Position numbers and translations under genes: made by a program
In this document: positions 14,248-20,465 of the stretch, piece after piece
Layout: each line of letters opens with the position of its first letter
Numbering within the stretch: the first letter of the stretch is position 1
Notes under the pieces: model-generated
Database searches by the model: none
What the model was told of the DNA's origin: nothing
What the model saw: the letters and a program-made list of their open reading frames with translations, nothing else
Source: Micrococcaceae bacterium UBA6021
GTDB lineage: Bacteria; Actinomycetota; Actinomycetes; Actinomycetales; Micrococcaceae
Length of the DNA stretch: 20,465 bases
Direction of reading: 5' to 3'
NCBI GenBank assembly: GCA_002427975.1
Contig: DIZT01000171.1
Location: 1-20,465 of the forward strand

Positions 14248-15804
14248 GTGTCTCACGTAATTCCACCGGGGGCCAGCCGGCGTCTGTACAACGAGGACCT
14301 CGCACCGGCCCAACACCGAACGTGGGGTTTCTATTCGCTGTTTGCGATGTGGATGTCGGACATTCATTCGCTCGGCGGGTATACCTTCGCCGCCGGTCTC
14401 TTCGCGTTGGGCCTCGGTGCCTGGCAGGTGTTCCTTGCCCTGGTGGCGGGGATTATCATCGTTTTTTTCCTGATGAACTTCTCCGGATACGCCGGGCAGA
14501 AGACCGGCGTTCCCTACCCGGTGCTCGCCCGGGTCTCGTTTGGAACGTTCGGTGCCAACCTGCCCGCCCTTCTTCGTGCGCTCGTGGCAATCGCCTGGTA
14601 TGGCATCCAGACCTGGCTGGCCTCTCGCGCCGTCATCGTCATCGCCCTGAAGATCTGGCCCGATCTGCGGGGCCTGACGGAGAACAACTTCCTCGGCGAG
14701 TCCACCCTGGGCTGGCTGGCGTTCCTGTTGATGTGGGCGCTACAGCTTCTTCTGCTTCGAAACGGCATGGAGACGATCCGGAAGTTCCAGGACTGGGCCG
14801 GTCCGGCCGTCTGGGCGGTGATGGGCCTGTTGGTCGTTTACATCCTGATCAATGCGGGCTGGAATATTTCACTCGACCTGCCGGGCGGAAAAGCCGAATG
14901 GGGAGTCACGCACGCCTTTTTTGCCGCCGTGGCGCTAACGGTGACGTACTTCTCCACACTGATGCTCAACTTCTGCGACTTCTCCCGCTTCGCGCCCTCC
15001 CGCAAAGCTGTTCGCGCGGCGAACCTGTGGGGGCTGCCGGTGAATTTCATCGCCTTCTCCGTGGTCTCAGTCGTCGTCACCGCCGGCACGTTCAAGGTAT
15101 ACGGGGAGCACATCTACGACCCGGTTGAGATCGTCAGCCGGATCGACAGCATCTGGGTGCTTCTGCTGGGCGCCGTCACCTTCGCGGTCGCAACGCTGGG
15201 GATCAATGTTGTGGCAAACTTCGTCTCGCCGGCCTACGACCTCGCCAACGCCTGGCCCTCGAGGGTCGATTTCAAGCGCGGCGGCCTGATCGCCGCGATG
15301 ATCGCTCTCGTCATTACGCCCTGGAACCTGTTCAACAGCCCCGTCGTGATCAACCTTTTCCTCGGAGGGCTCGGAGCCCTGCTCGGGCCGCTGTTCGGGA
15401 TCATCATGATCGATTACTACGTCCTCCGCAGGCAGCACGTGCTTGTTCGGGACCTGTTCAGGGAACGGGGGTACTACACGTATACGGGTGGGTGGAACCA
15501 GAAGGCCGTCATCTCGTTCCTCGTCTCCGCGGCCCCCGCGGTGGTCTTCGCGCTCGTTCCCCTGTTTGGTGCCGTGTCGGCCTTCTCCTGGTTCATCGGA
15601 GCAATCGTGGCGGCCGCGGTGCACTACGTCATCTCGCGCCATGACACCAGTTTGGCCGAATCGATCATCGCCGCGGCCGCCGAAGAAACGGAGCCGGGTG
15701 CGGCATGGACGCAGGTTCCCGATAATGCGAATGCCCCGACGGGGAGGAGTGTTGCCACCGCGGCGGCCCCTCGTGAAAGAAGTAATTTTCGCAAAGCGAA
15801 ATAG
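14248..15804 (+). CDS. NCS1-family nucleobase/allantoin/hydantoin permease
   Basis: This is a 518-residue, roughly 12-segment membrane transporter of the nucleobase:cation symporter-1 family. The opening YNEDLAPAQHRTWGFYSLFA and WMSDIHSLGGYTFAAGLF, then GQKTGVPYPVLARVSFG and AWYGIQTWLASRAV, are family hallmarks. The WYGIQTW helix corresponds to the substrate-site region of Mhp1-like proteins. Later segments include SPAYDLANAWP and GIIMIDYYVLRRQ. The C-terminal ~45 residues are hydrophilic. GTG 14248 is preceded by GAAGGGAGGT, a strong ribosome binding site. Substrate (uracil, allantoin, hydantoin or a related compound) cannot be fixed from sequence alone. The flavin reductase gene follows on the same strand after 59 bases and may belong to the same catabolic unit. 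Confidence 0.9.
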   Translation: MSHVIPPGASRRLYNEDLAPAQHRTWGFYSLFAMWMSDIHSLGGYTFAAGLFALGLGAWQVFLALVAGIIIVFFLMNFSGYAGQKTGVPYPVLARVSFGTFGANLPALLRALVAIAWYGIQTWLASRAVIVIALKIWPDLRGLTENNFLGESTLGWLAFLLMWALQLLLLRNGMETIRKFQDWAGPAVWAVMGLLVVYILINAGWNISLDLPGGKAEWGVTHAFFAAVALTVTYFSTLMLNFCDFSRFAPSRKAVRAANLWGLPVNFIAFSVVSVVVTAGTFKVYGEHIYDPVEIVSRIDSIWVLLLGAVTFAVATLGINVVANFVSPAYDLANAWPSRVDFKRGGLIAAMIALVITPWNLFNSPVVINLFLGGLGALLGPLFGIIMIDYYVLRRQHVLVRDLFRERGYYTYTGGWNQKAVISFLVSAAPAVVFALVPLFGAVSAFSWFIGAIVAAAVHYVISRHDTSLAESIIAAAAEETEPGAAWTQVPDNANAPTGRSVATAAAPRERSNFRKAK

Positions 15805-15863
15805 CTAAAAATCAGGACCTCCCGGGAGACTGAAAATGGCTACTGCCGGTCGAAGGACTCCTG

Positions 15864-16271
15864 TTGGCCTGTGAATCGGCCGTTCGCCCTTCAGGCTCTT
15901 TGTCTCAAGCGCTGAACGAGCCCGACCCTGAAATGATGAAAGGCTTCAACCGGCAGTTCATCACTGGCGTCACCGTAGTAACCACCAAAGACGGCGTAAA
16001 GCCGTGTGGCCTGGCTGTTAATGCCTATTCATCGATTTCGTTGGACCCGCCGCTCATCATGGTGTGTGTACAGCGCCCGTCATCGACATACACGGCATTG
16101 TTCGCCAGCACGCACCTGGGTGTGAACATCCTGAGCAACGAACAACGCGGAGTGGTCTCGGTTTTCGCCTCCAAGGCAGACCACACCGACGTCAGCGACA
16201 AGTCCCCTATGGCTTACAGCGCCGGAAAGTTCTTCGACGGCGCCGAGCTGACCGAGCTACCTGTGGACTAG
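15864..16271 (+). pseudogene. Flavin reductase (FMN-binding split barrel) family, C-terminally truncated
   Basis: The frame encodes 135 residues if translation starts at TTG 15864; ATG 15933 or 15936 are alternatives without a clear ribosome binding site. FNRQFITGVTVVTTKDGVKP, GLAVNAYSSISLDPPLIMVC and THLGVNILSNEQRGV identify the flavin reductase/HpaC-like domain, which supplies reduced flavin to two-component monooxygenases or oxidises bound FMNH2. Family members normally continue for some 40-50 residues after this point with a final flavin/NADH-site segment containing a conserved 'GDH' motif. Here the frame stops after LTELPVD, within a 14-base tandem duplication, and runs directly into the end of the convergent regulator gene. 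I infer truncation by deletion or assembly join. Confidence 0.68.
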
Positions 16272-16287
16272 GACCTGTGGACTAGGA
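16260..16287. repeat. 14-bp tandem duplication at the flavin reductase end
   Basis: CCTGTGGACTAGGA occurs at 16260-16273 and again at 16274-16287 with no spacer. The first copy contains the TAG stop of the flavin reductase frame. Confidence 0.85.
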
Positions 16288-16302
16288 CACCGCCTGTCCT
16301 AG
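16282..16302 (-). terminator. Hairpin at the regulator stop codon
   Basis: CTAGGACA (16282-16289) and TGTCCTAG (16295-16302) form an 8-bp perfect stem around CCGCC. It overlaps the TAG of the minus-strand regulator (16299-16301) and could end transcription from either side. No T-run is present. Confidence 0.45.
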
Positions 16303-17573
16303 CTCGCCTTGACGTCTTTCGCCGCGGCCGCTGCCCGCTGCTGGGCGAACCTGATTTCCAGGACCGCGTCCAGGGCCTGCTGGACGCGGTCCGAGGCGCC
16401 GGCCGAACTGAAGTCTTTCTGCGCCTCGTGGAGGTAGACCAGGGCTTCGTCGGACTCGCCGGCAGCCTTGAGTGACTTGCCCAGCAGGAGTGCCACCTCG
16501 CCTGCAGTGTGTTTGGCCAGTGCACCGGATTCCGCGTGGATCTTGCGGAGCTTTTCCACGGCCGCCACGATGTCGCCAGTGAGGTACAGCCAGCGGGCCC
16601 GGATGAAGGCAACTTCCAGCTCATCGCTTTTTGTGCCACGGACGATGGAAAAGGCGAGCTCGGCACGTTCAATGGAGGACAACGTCTCAGGTTCGACAAT
16701 CCCCGAGGACAGCCGAACCGCGGCGGAGGCTTTATTGAACCGTGCCCACAGCTCGATGTCGTTGGCCGGCGACAACAGTTTCGCCGCACGCTCGTGGTAT
16801 TTGACGCCTTCCGCGTAGTCGTGCCGCATAAAGGCCACGTTTCCGATGACCCAGGCCACTTCCCCGGCAAGCTGAGGCATCGCATTTTCGTCCACATGGG
16901 CGTCCATGGCCTGGCAGTATTTCCAGGCCTCGTCCAGCCGGCCGCTCTCGGCCAATGCGCCAATGAGGATGCGATGCGCACCGATGGTGACTGTGGAGCT
17001 TTGGGGCAGCTGGGATGACAGCCGTACGGCGTCGAGGGCGTGGTCCACTGCCACCGACAGTTGGCCCTGGCGGTGGAACACAGCAGCAAGCATCTGCCGG
17101 GCCCGTACACCGAGGCCTACCGATTCTTTGGCCATGGGATGCTCCAGCAGGCGTTCTACGATGTGCTGGCATTCCTGCAGATCGCCGTGCTTCAGCAGGC
17201 ATTCGGCTTGCATGTAGGTCATGTTCCACCAGGCGCTGGTGTTTCGGCCTTCGAGAGCAATTTGTGCGGCCGTCGCGGCGTGGCGGGCAGCGAGCGGGTA
17301 GTCCCGCAGATCCCAGGCCTGGCGCGCGTAAAGTCCTGCCAGGACGTACTCGGCGTCGCTGACCGAGATGGGTTGGCTCCAGGCTTCCAGCGCCTTGGGC
17401 GCCAGTTCCAGGCGCCGGGCGAGTTCCTCGATGACTTCGGCCGTCGGCTCGCGGCGGCCCGTTTCGAGCAGGGAAATATAGCTGGGGGAATATCGGTCCT
17501 TGCCCAGTTCAGCCTGGGTCAGCCCACGTTCGAGACGCTCCGCCCGGAGCTTCTCCCCGAATCCGTTGCCCAC
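16299..17573 (-). CDS. HTH-XRE regulator with TPR domain, candidate RRNPP-type peptide receptor
   Basis: This 424-residue protein has an N-terminal XRE helix-turn-helix at about residues 7-62 (LRAERLERGLTQAELG, YSPSYISLLETGRREPTAEV, IEELARRLELAPKAL). From about 70 to 410 it is all-helical, made of TPR-like repeats with pairs such as AARHAATAAQIALEGR, GDLQECQHIVERLLEH, GQLSVAVDHALDAVRLS, GRLDEAWKYCQAMD, HDYAEGVKYHERAAKLL and GESDEALVYLHEAQKDF. This HTH-plus-TPR layout and length match the RRNPP receptors (Rgg, PlcR, PrgX), which bind processed secreted peptides re-imported into the cell. GTG 17573 is the start, backed by AAGGAGGA eight bases upstream. It is divergent, across 132 bp, from a gene for a secreted peptide with repeated motifs, the expected receptor/pheromone arrangement. 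Other possibilities are a phage-type or developmental TPR regulator. Confidence 0.85.
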   Translation of the reverse strand: MGNGFGEKLRAERLERGLTQAELGKDRYSPSYISLLETGRREPTAEVIEELARRLELAPKALEAWSQPISVSDAEYVLAGLYARQAWDLRDYPLAARHAATAAQIALEGRNTSAWWNMTYMQAECLLKHGDLQECQHIVERLLEHPMAKESVGLGVRARQMLAAVFHRQGQLSVAVDHALDAVRLSSQLPQSSTVTIGAHRILIGALAESGRLDEAWKYCQAMDAHVDENAMPQLAGEVAWVIGNVAFMRHDYAEGVKYHERAAKLLSPANDIELWARFNKASAAVRLSSGIVEPETLSSIERAELAFSIVRGTKSDELEVAFIRARWLYLTGDIVAAVEKLRKIHAESGALAKHTAGEVALLLGKSLKAAGESDEALVYLHEAQKDFSSAGASDRVQQALDAVLEIRFAQQRAAAAAKDVKAS

Positions 17574-17593
17574 GGAATTTCCTCCTTATTCTG

Positions 17594-17679
17594 GACAGTC
17601 TTTGTACGCAATGCTTGACAGTCCCTGTGGAAAACATTTTACAATGTATGTCAACAAGGGCAGTGCTGACTTTGTAACG
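17594..17679. promoter_or_regulatory. Divergent promoter/operator region of the regulator-peptide pair
   Basis: The spacer is AT-rich against its surroundings. GACAGTC occurs at 17594-17600 and 17617-17623, 23 bases apart, each followed within two bases by TGT; a related GACTTTGTAACG lies at 17668-17679 (compare GTCTTTGTACG at 17598-17608). For the peptide gene, TTGACA (17615-17620) and TACAAT (17640-17645) make a -35/-10 pair with a long 19-base spacer. The small palindromes ACAG-TCC-CTGT (17618-17628) and ACATT-TTAC-AATGT (17634-17647) overlap these boxes, consistent with control by a dimeric HTH protein. Confidence 0.5.
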
Positions 17680-17705
17680 AATCCGACTCGTATTAAGGAA
17701 CTTAT

Positions 17706-17924
17706 ATGTTCAAGAAGATTGCCGCCGCGGCTGTCTTGGCTGGGGCTCTTGCGTTCTCAGCGGCGGCTCCGGCCGTCCTCTCTGCAGGTTCCGTTTCCGA
17801 CACCTCCGGTGTTTCGGTAGCGACCGGCAACTGGCCTGACCCGGCATCCGCAAAAGTCAAAAAAGACAAGAACACCGATACTACCTACACCACGTACACG
17901 GGCAACTGGCCTGATCCTGCATAA
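17706..17924 (+). CDS. Secreted peptide precursor with two TGNWPDPA repeats, candidate pheromone
   Basis: This encodes a 72-residue precursor. ATG 17706 has AAGGAA five bases upstream. Residues 1-22 form a Sec-type signal: MFKK, a hydrophobic run IAAAAVLAGALAFSAAAP, and AXA-type cleavage options (SAAAPA or VLSA). The exported part is Ser/Thr-rich, then carries TGNWPDPA at 40-47, a basic linker ASAKVKKDKN, a TTYTTY stretch, and a second TGNWPDPA at 65-72 that is the exact C-terminus. A repeated short motif with one copy at the very end of a small secreted protein is how Phr, PapR and related pheromone precursors are built. The gene is divergent from the HTH-TPR regulator and followed by a hairpin. 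Alternatives are a small cell-wall or phage-defence peptide. I do not know a described family. Confidence 0.75.
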   Translation: MFKKIAAAAVLAGALAFSAAAPAVLSAGSVSDTSGVSVATGNWPDPASAKVKKDKNTDTTYTTYTGNWPDPA

Positions 17925-17948
17925 CTAGTTTCCTTATTTAGGAGGCGA

Positions 17949-17981
17949 GGCCCCGGTGCATGAGAACCATGCACCGGGGCC
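17949..17981 (+). terminator. Perfect 14-bp hairpin after the peptide gene
   Basis: GGCCCCGGTGCATG (17949-17962) pairs fully with CATGCACCGGGGCC (17968-17981) around AGAAC, followed by ATTCCTTTG. It lies 24 bases after the peptide stop, so the peptide gene is probably monocistronic. It may also act on minus-strand readthrough from the tRNA. Confidence 0.75.
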
Positions 17982-18033
17982 ATTCCTTTGCCCGCCTGCC
18001 CTCTAACTCCGCATGCCTCGCTGGAGACGCAAA

Positions 18034-18061
18034 AGAGGGCCTCCCCTGGGGGAAGCCCTCT
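18034..18061 (-). terminator. Terminator of the tRNA-Pro gene
   Basis: On the minus strand the arm AGAGGGC plus CCCC pairs with GGGG plus GCCCTCT (18034-18061, with an AA/CT internal mismatch), and is followed by TTTTGC. It starts seven bases after the tRNA 3' end, a typical intrinsic terminator position. Confidence 0.75.
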
Positions 18062-18068
18062 TTCAAAT

Positions 18069-18145
18069 TGGTCGGGATGACAGGATTTGAACCTGCGACC
18101 TCGTCGTCCCGAACGACGCGCGCTACCAAGCTGCGCCACATCCCG
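18069..18145 (-). tRNA. tRNA-Pro (anticodon CGG), CCA encoded
   Basis: The minus strand folds as a tRNA. The acceptor stem is CGGGATG (18145-18139) with CATCCCG (18079-18073), followed by discriminator A and an encoded CCA (18071-18069). The D-arm contains GCGCAGCTTGGTAGCGC, the anticodon stem is CGTCG/CGACG around TTCGGGA with anticodon CGG at 18111-18109, and the T-loop is GTTCAAATC. The sequence closely follows bacterial tRNA-Pro(CGG), which reads CCG codons. The gene stands alone with its own terminator. tRNA genes are common integration sites, but I see no duplicated 3' end in this window. Confidence 0.95.
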
Positions 18146-18315
18146 ATCCGCTGCAAAAGCAACTTTACAAGGATAGCCGACGCCGGGCCCGGATGCGAAA
18201 TCGGCGGCCGTTGGGATCCCCCGGGTTTGCCCAGGGTTGCCGAGTGTCCCGCCGCGATACGCCAGCGTCACGGCCCAAAGCTGGGGAAACCCAGCGGCAG
18301 GACGGGACCAGATCC

Positions 18316-20223
18316 CTAAACCAGGGAGTCCTTCCAGGCGCCGTGGAGGTCCGCGAAGCGTCCGCCGCCGCCGATGAGTTCCGCGGGAGTGCCGTCCTCA
18401 ACGACGCGGCCGTCGTGGACCACCAGCACGCGGTCGGCGGTTTCCACCGTGGAGAGCCGGTGCGCGATGATCAGCGCCGTCCTGCCGCCACCCGCCGCAG
18501 TGGACGCACCAGCGGACGTAACAGCCAAACCCGTACCAGCCGGGCCTGGTGCACCTGCCGCACTGCCGGCGTCGGACGTTGCCCGCAGAAGGCGCGCCAG
18601 GCCGTTCTGCACCAGCCGCTCGGAGGGGATATCCAGCGAGGACGTGGCCTCGTCCAGGATCAGCACCGCCGGCCGGGCCAGGAACGCCCGCGCGAAACTG
18701 ATCAGCTGCCGCTGCCCCGAGGAGACCCGGCCGCCGCGTTTGTTGACATCGGTGTCATAGCCCTCGGGGAGTTCGGTAATGAAGCCGTGGGCGCCCACGG
18801 CCCGGGCCGCATCCTCGATCTCCTCCCGGGTTGCCTCCGGCCGTCCCAAAGCGATGTTGTCCGCCACGGAGCCGCTGAACAAGAACGCCTCCTGGGTGAC
18901 CATCACAATGTTCCGGCGCAGGTCCGTGGTGCTGAGGCTCCGCAGATCCACGCCGTCCAGTGTCAGGGAGCCTGAGGAGACGTCGTAGAAGCGGGCGATC
19001 AGCTTGGCCAGGGTGGATTTCCCGGCGCCCGTCTGCCCCACCAGAGCCACGGTCTGGCCGGCAGGGATGTGCAGGTCCATGGTGGGAATGACCACCGGGC
19101 CATCGCCATACCGGAACTCCACACCCTTGAAATCGACTGTGCCCCGGGCATCGCGGAGGTCCACCGGGTTCTTGGGCGGGCGGACCGTGGGAATCTCCTC
19201 CAGCAGGCCGGAGACCTTCTCCAGGGCGGCCTGGGCACTTTGGAAGGAGTTGTAGAACATGGCCATCTGGTCCACCGGCTGGAAAAAGCGTTTGGTGGAC
19301 AGGATCAGCGCCAGCAGCACGCCCACGGCGAGCTCTCCGCCGAGGACACGGAACCCGCCGAACAGGAGGACCGCAGCCACGCAGATGTTGCCGATCAGCA
19401 CCAGGCCGGGCTGGAAGATGCCGTTGAGGTTGATGGAACGGACGGTGACCCGCCGGTAGTCCTCGGACAGCTGGCCATACTGCTCAGCGTTTTCGCGCTC
19501 CTTGCGGAAGGCTTTCACGGCGCGGATCCCGGTCATGGTCTCGACAAAATGCACGATCAGCCGGGCGGACACCACGCGCGATTCACGGAACGCGATCTGG
19601 GAGTGCTTCTGATACCAGCGCGACAGGAAGTACATGGGGACGCCGGCGGCCAGCACAATCAGACCGCTGCGCCAGTCCAGGGCAAAGACCGTGACAGCAG
19701 TGAAGATCATAAACAGCAGTCCCGAGGCCAGGGAGCTGACGCCCGAGTCGAGGAGTTCCCGCAACGCTTCCAGGTCTGAGGTCTGCCGGGCGATGATCCG
19801 CCCAGACGTGTACTTTTCGTGGAATTCCAGGCTCAGACGCTGCGTGTGCCGGAACACCCAAACGCGCAGGTCCAGCAGCATGGCCTGGCTGAGCCGCGCG
19901 GTGGAGGTGACATAGAGGGCGGTGAGTCCCGCCGTCGCAATCGCCGCGAGAAGGTAGGCGACGCCGGTGAGCACCAGCGGGAGGTTGTCACCGGACTGCA
20001 GGGCCGGAAGCGCGTGGTCGATGCCGAAGGCGATCAGTGCGGGCCCGGCGACGCGTGCGGCCTGGGACAGGACCACCGTGGCGATGGTCAGCCAGAACCT
20101 GAGCCGCACCGGACGGATCAGCGTGGCCAACAGGGCGAGGGACCGCCGTCGGACGGTTTTGCTGTCCGATTTGCTGAGGTGGGCGTTGTCCTCGTTGGCG
20201 GTGCCGAAAGTTGCATTGCTCAT
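18316..20223 (-). CDS. ABC exporter half-transporter (fused membrane and ATPase domains)
   Basis: This 635-residue type-IV ABC exporter subunit has six membrane helices in about residues 35-310 and a nucleotide-binding domain from about 365. Walker A is GQTGAGKST (about 395), the signature is RVSSGQRQ, Walker B is [13 protein letters not shown], and the switch His is in [11 protein letters not shown]. The catalytic Glu after Walker B is present, so this is probably the active-site-competent half of a heterodimer. An Ala/Gly/Ser/Thr/Pro-rich insert of about 35 residues lies between the D-loop region and the switch strand, unusual in such a conserved place. ATG 20223 overlaps the upstream ABC gene's stop (ATGA, 20220-20223), so the two are translated together and likely pair as a heterodimer exporting drugs, lipids or peptides. 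Confidence 0.92.
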   Translation of the reverse strand: MSNATFGTANEDNAHLSKSDSKTVRRRSLALLATLIRPVRLRFWLTIATVVLSQAARVAGPALIAFGIDHALPALQSGDNLPLVLTGVAYLLAAIATAGLTALYVTSTARLSQAMLLDLRVWVFRHTQRLSLEFHEKYTSGRIIARQTSDLEALRELLDSGVSSLASGLLFMIFTAVTVFALDWRSGLIVLAAGVPMYFLSRWYQKHSQIAFRESRVVSARLIVHFVETMTGIRAVKAFRKERENAEQYGQLSEDYRRVTVRSINLNGIFQPGLVLIGNICVAAVLLFGGFRVLGGELAVGVLLALILSTKRFFQPVDQMAMFYNSFQSAQAALEKVSGLLEEIPTVRPPKNPVDLRDARGTVDFKGVEFRYGDGPVVIPTMDLHIPAGQTVALVGQTGAGKSTLAKLIARFYDVSSGSLTLDGVDLRSLSTTDLRRNIVMVTQEAFLFSGSVADNIALGRPEATREEIEDAARAVGAHGFITELPEGYDTDVNKRGGRVSSGQRQLISFARAFLARPAVLILDEATSSLDIPSERLVQNGLARLLRATSDAGSAAGAPGPAGTGLAVTSAGASTAAGGGRTALIIAHRLSTVETADRVLVVHDGRVVEDGTPAELIGGGGRFADLHGAWKDSLV

Positions 20224-20465
20224 CGGATGATGTCCTCTGACTGGTCCTCGAGGGCCGACAGTTCCGAGTCCAGGTCCCGCGGTTCCTGGTCCAGGCTGGC
20301 GATGACGTAGCGGTAGTGGGGGTTGTGGGCCAGCAGTTCGGTGTGGGTTCCGACGGCGGCGATCCGGCCTGCTTCGAGCAGCGCTACGCGGTCGGCCAGC
20401 GCCACGGTGGACGGGCGGTGCGCCACGATCAGGGTGGTGGTGTCCTTCAGGACCGCGCGGAGCCG
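20220..20465 (-). CDS. ABC exporter half-transporter, C-terminal fragment
   Basis: Only the last 81 codons are in the window; the gene continues beyond base 20465. The readable part starts just before the switch histidine, with [20 protein letters not shown], then [20 protein letters not shown], the standard end of an ABC ATPase domain, and an acidic C-terminal tail ([17 protein letters not shown]). The TGA overlaps the start of the following ABC gene by four bases, marking the pair as a coupled two-gene operon. Domain architecture upstream is not visible, but fused membrane and ATPase domains like those of its partner are expected. Confidence 0.85.
   Translation of the reverse strand, partial: RLRAVLKDTTTLIVAHRPSTVALADRVALLEAGRIAAVGTHTELLAHNPHYRYVIASLDQEPRDLDSELSALEDQSEDIIR

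Noticed and set aside
18034..18145. tRNA-Pro as an attachment site for an integrated element
   Set aside because: I found no integrase gene and no second copy of the tRNA 3' end in the window.
17938..18162. Minus-strand 74-codon frame containing AGSNPVIPT
   Set aside because: It reads through the tRNA-Pro sequence itself and the two terminators, so it is not a gene.
17960..18319. Apparent plus-strand protein containing GFEPATSSSRTTR
   Set aside because: This peptide is the well-known false translation of the antisense of a tRNA gene; it covers the tRNA-Pro(CGG) gene and its terminator.

Overview
The window holds two kinds of actinobacterial-looking DNA joined inside one gene. From base 1 to about 4700 the DNA is very GC-rich, favours CTC for leucine, and has no non-coding base at all: every gene overlaps the next by 1 to 14 bases. 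Its genes encode the end of an HD-domain hydrolase, a VOC/glyoxalase-fold protein, an aminotransferase class V enzyme, an endonuclease/exonuclease/phosphatase-family protein, a GT4-type glycosyltransferase, a small acidic helical protein and the first part of a GH15 glucoamylase/trehalase. The style suggests a deep-branching high-GC actinobacterium, perhaps Thermoleophilia, but that is a guess. From about 4790 onward, CTG is the main leucine codon, spacers are normal, and the gene content and protein sequences look like Micrococcaceae (Arthrobacter/Pseudarthrobacter). The switch falls in the most conserved stretch of the GH15 gene, so the window may be a chimeric assembly or, less likely, a recombinant locus.

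The right part reads as follows. A DUF1508 protein and a HAD phosphatase form a translationally coupled pair behind a 14-bp perfect palindrome. They converge, across a large nested inverted repeat, on a minus-strand run of an SCP-like protein, an asparaginase II-family enzyme and a membrane-anchored sulfite-oxidase-type molybdopterin protein. Divergent from this run are purD and purC. Next comes a damaged N-acetylglucosamine locus: the last ~46 codons of nagB (minus) abut a PTS EIIB domain lacking its start (plus), followed by an intact EIIA and a GntR/UTRA regulator of the DasR/NagR type. Then comes an NCS1 nucleobase/hydantoin/allantoin-type permease and a flavin reductase that looks cut off at its C-terminus.

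The most interesting locus is 16299-17924. A 424-residue HTH-TPR regulator with the architecture of RRNPP peptide receptors (Rgg, PlcR, PrgX) is divergent from a 72-codon gene. That gene encodes a secreted precursor carrying two copies of TGNWPDPA, the second forming its exact C-terminus. The 132-bp spacer between them holds repeated GACAGTC elements and small palindromes. This looks like a candidate peptide-pheromone/receptor system of a kind best known from Firmicutes. Beyond it lie a tRNA-Pro(CGG) with encoded CCA and a terminator, then two overlapping ABC exporter half-transporter genes, the second running off the end of the window.
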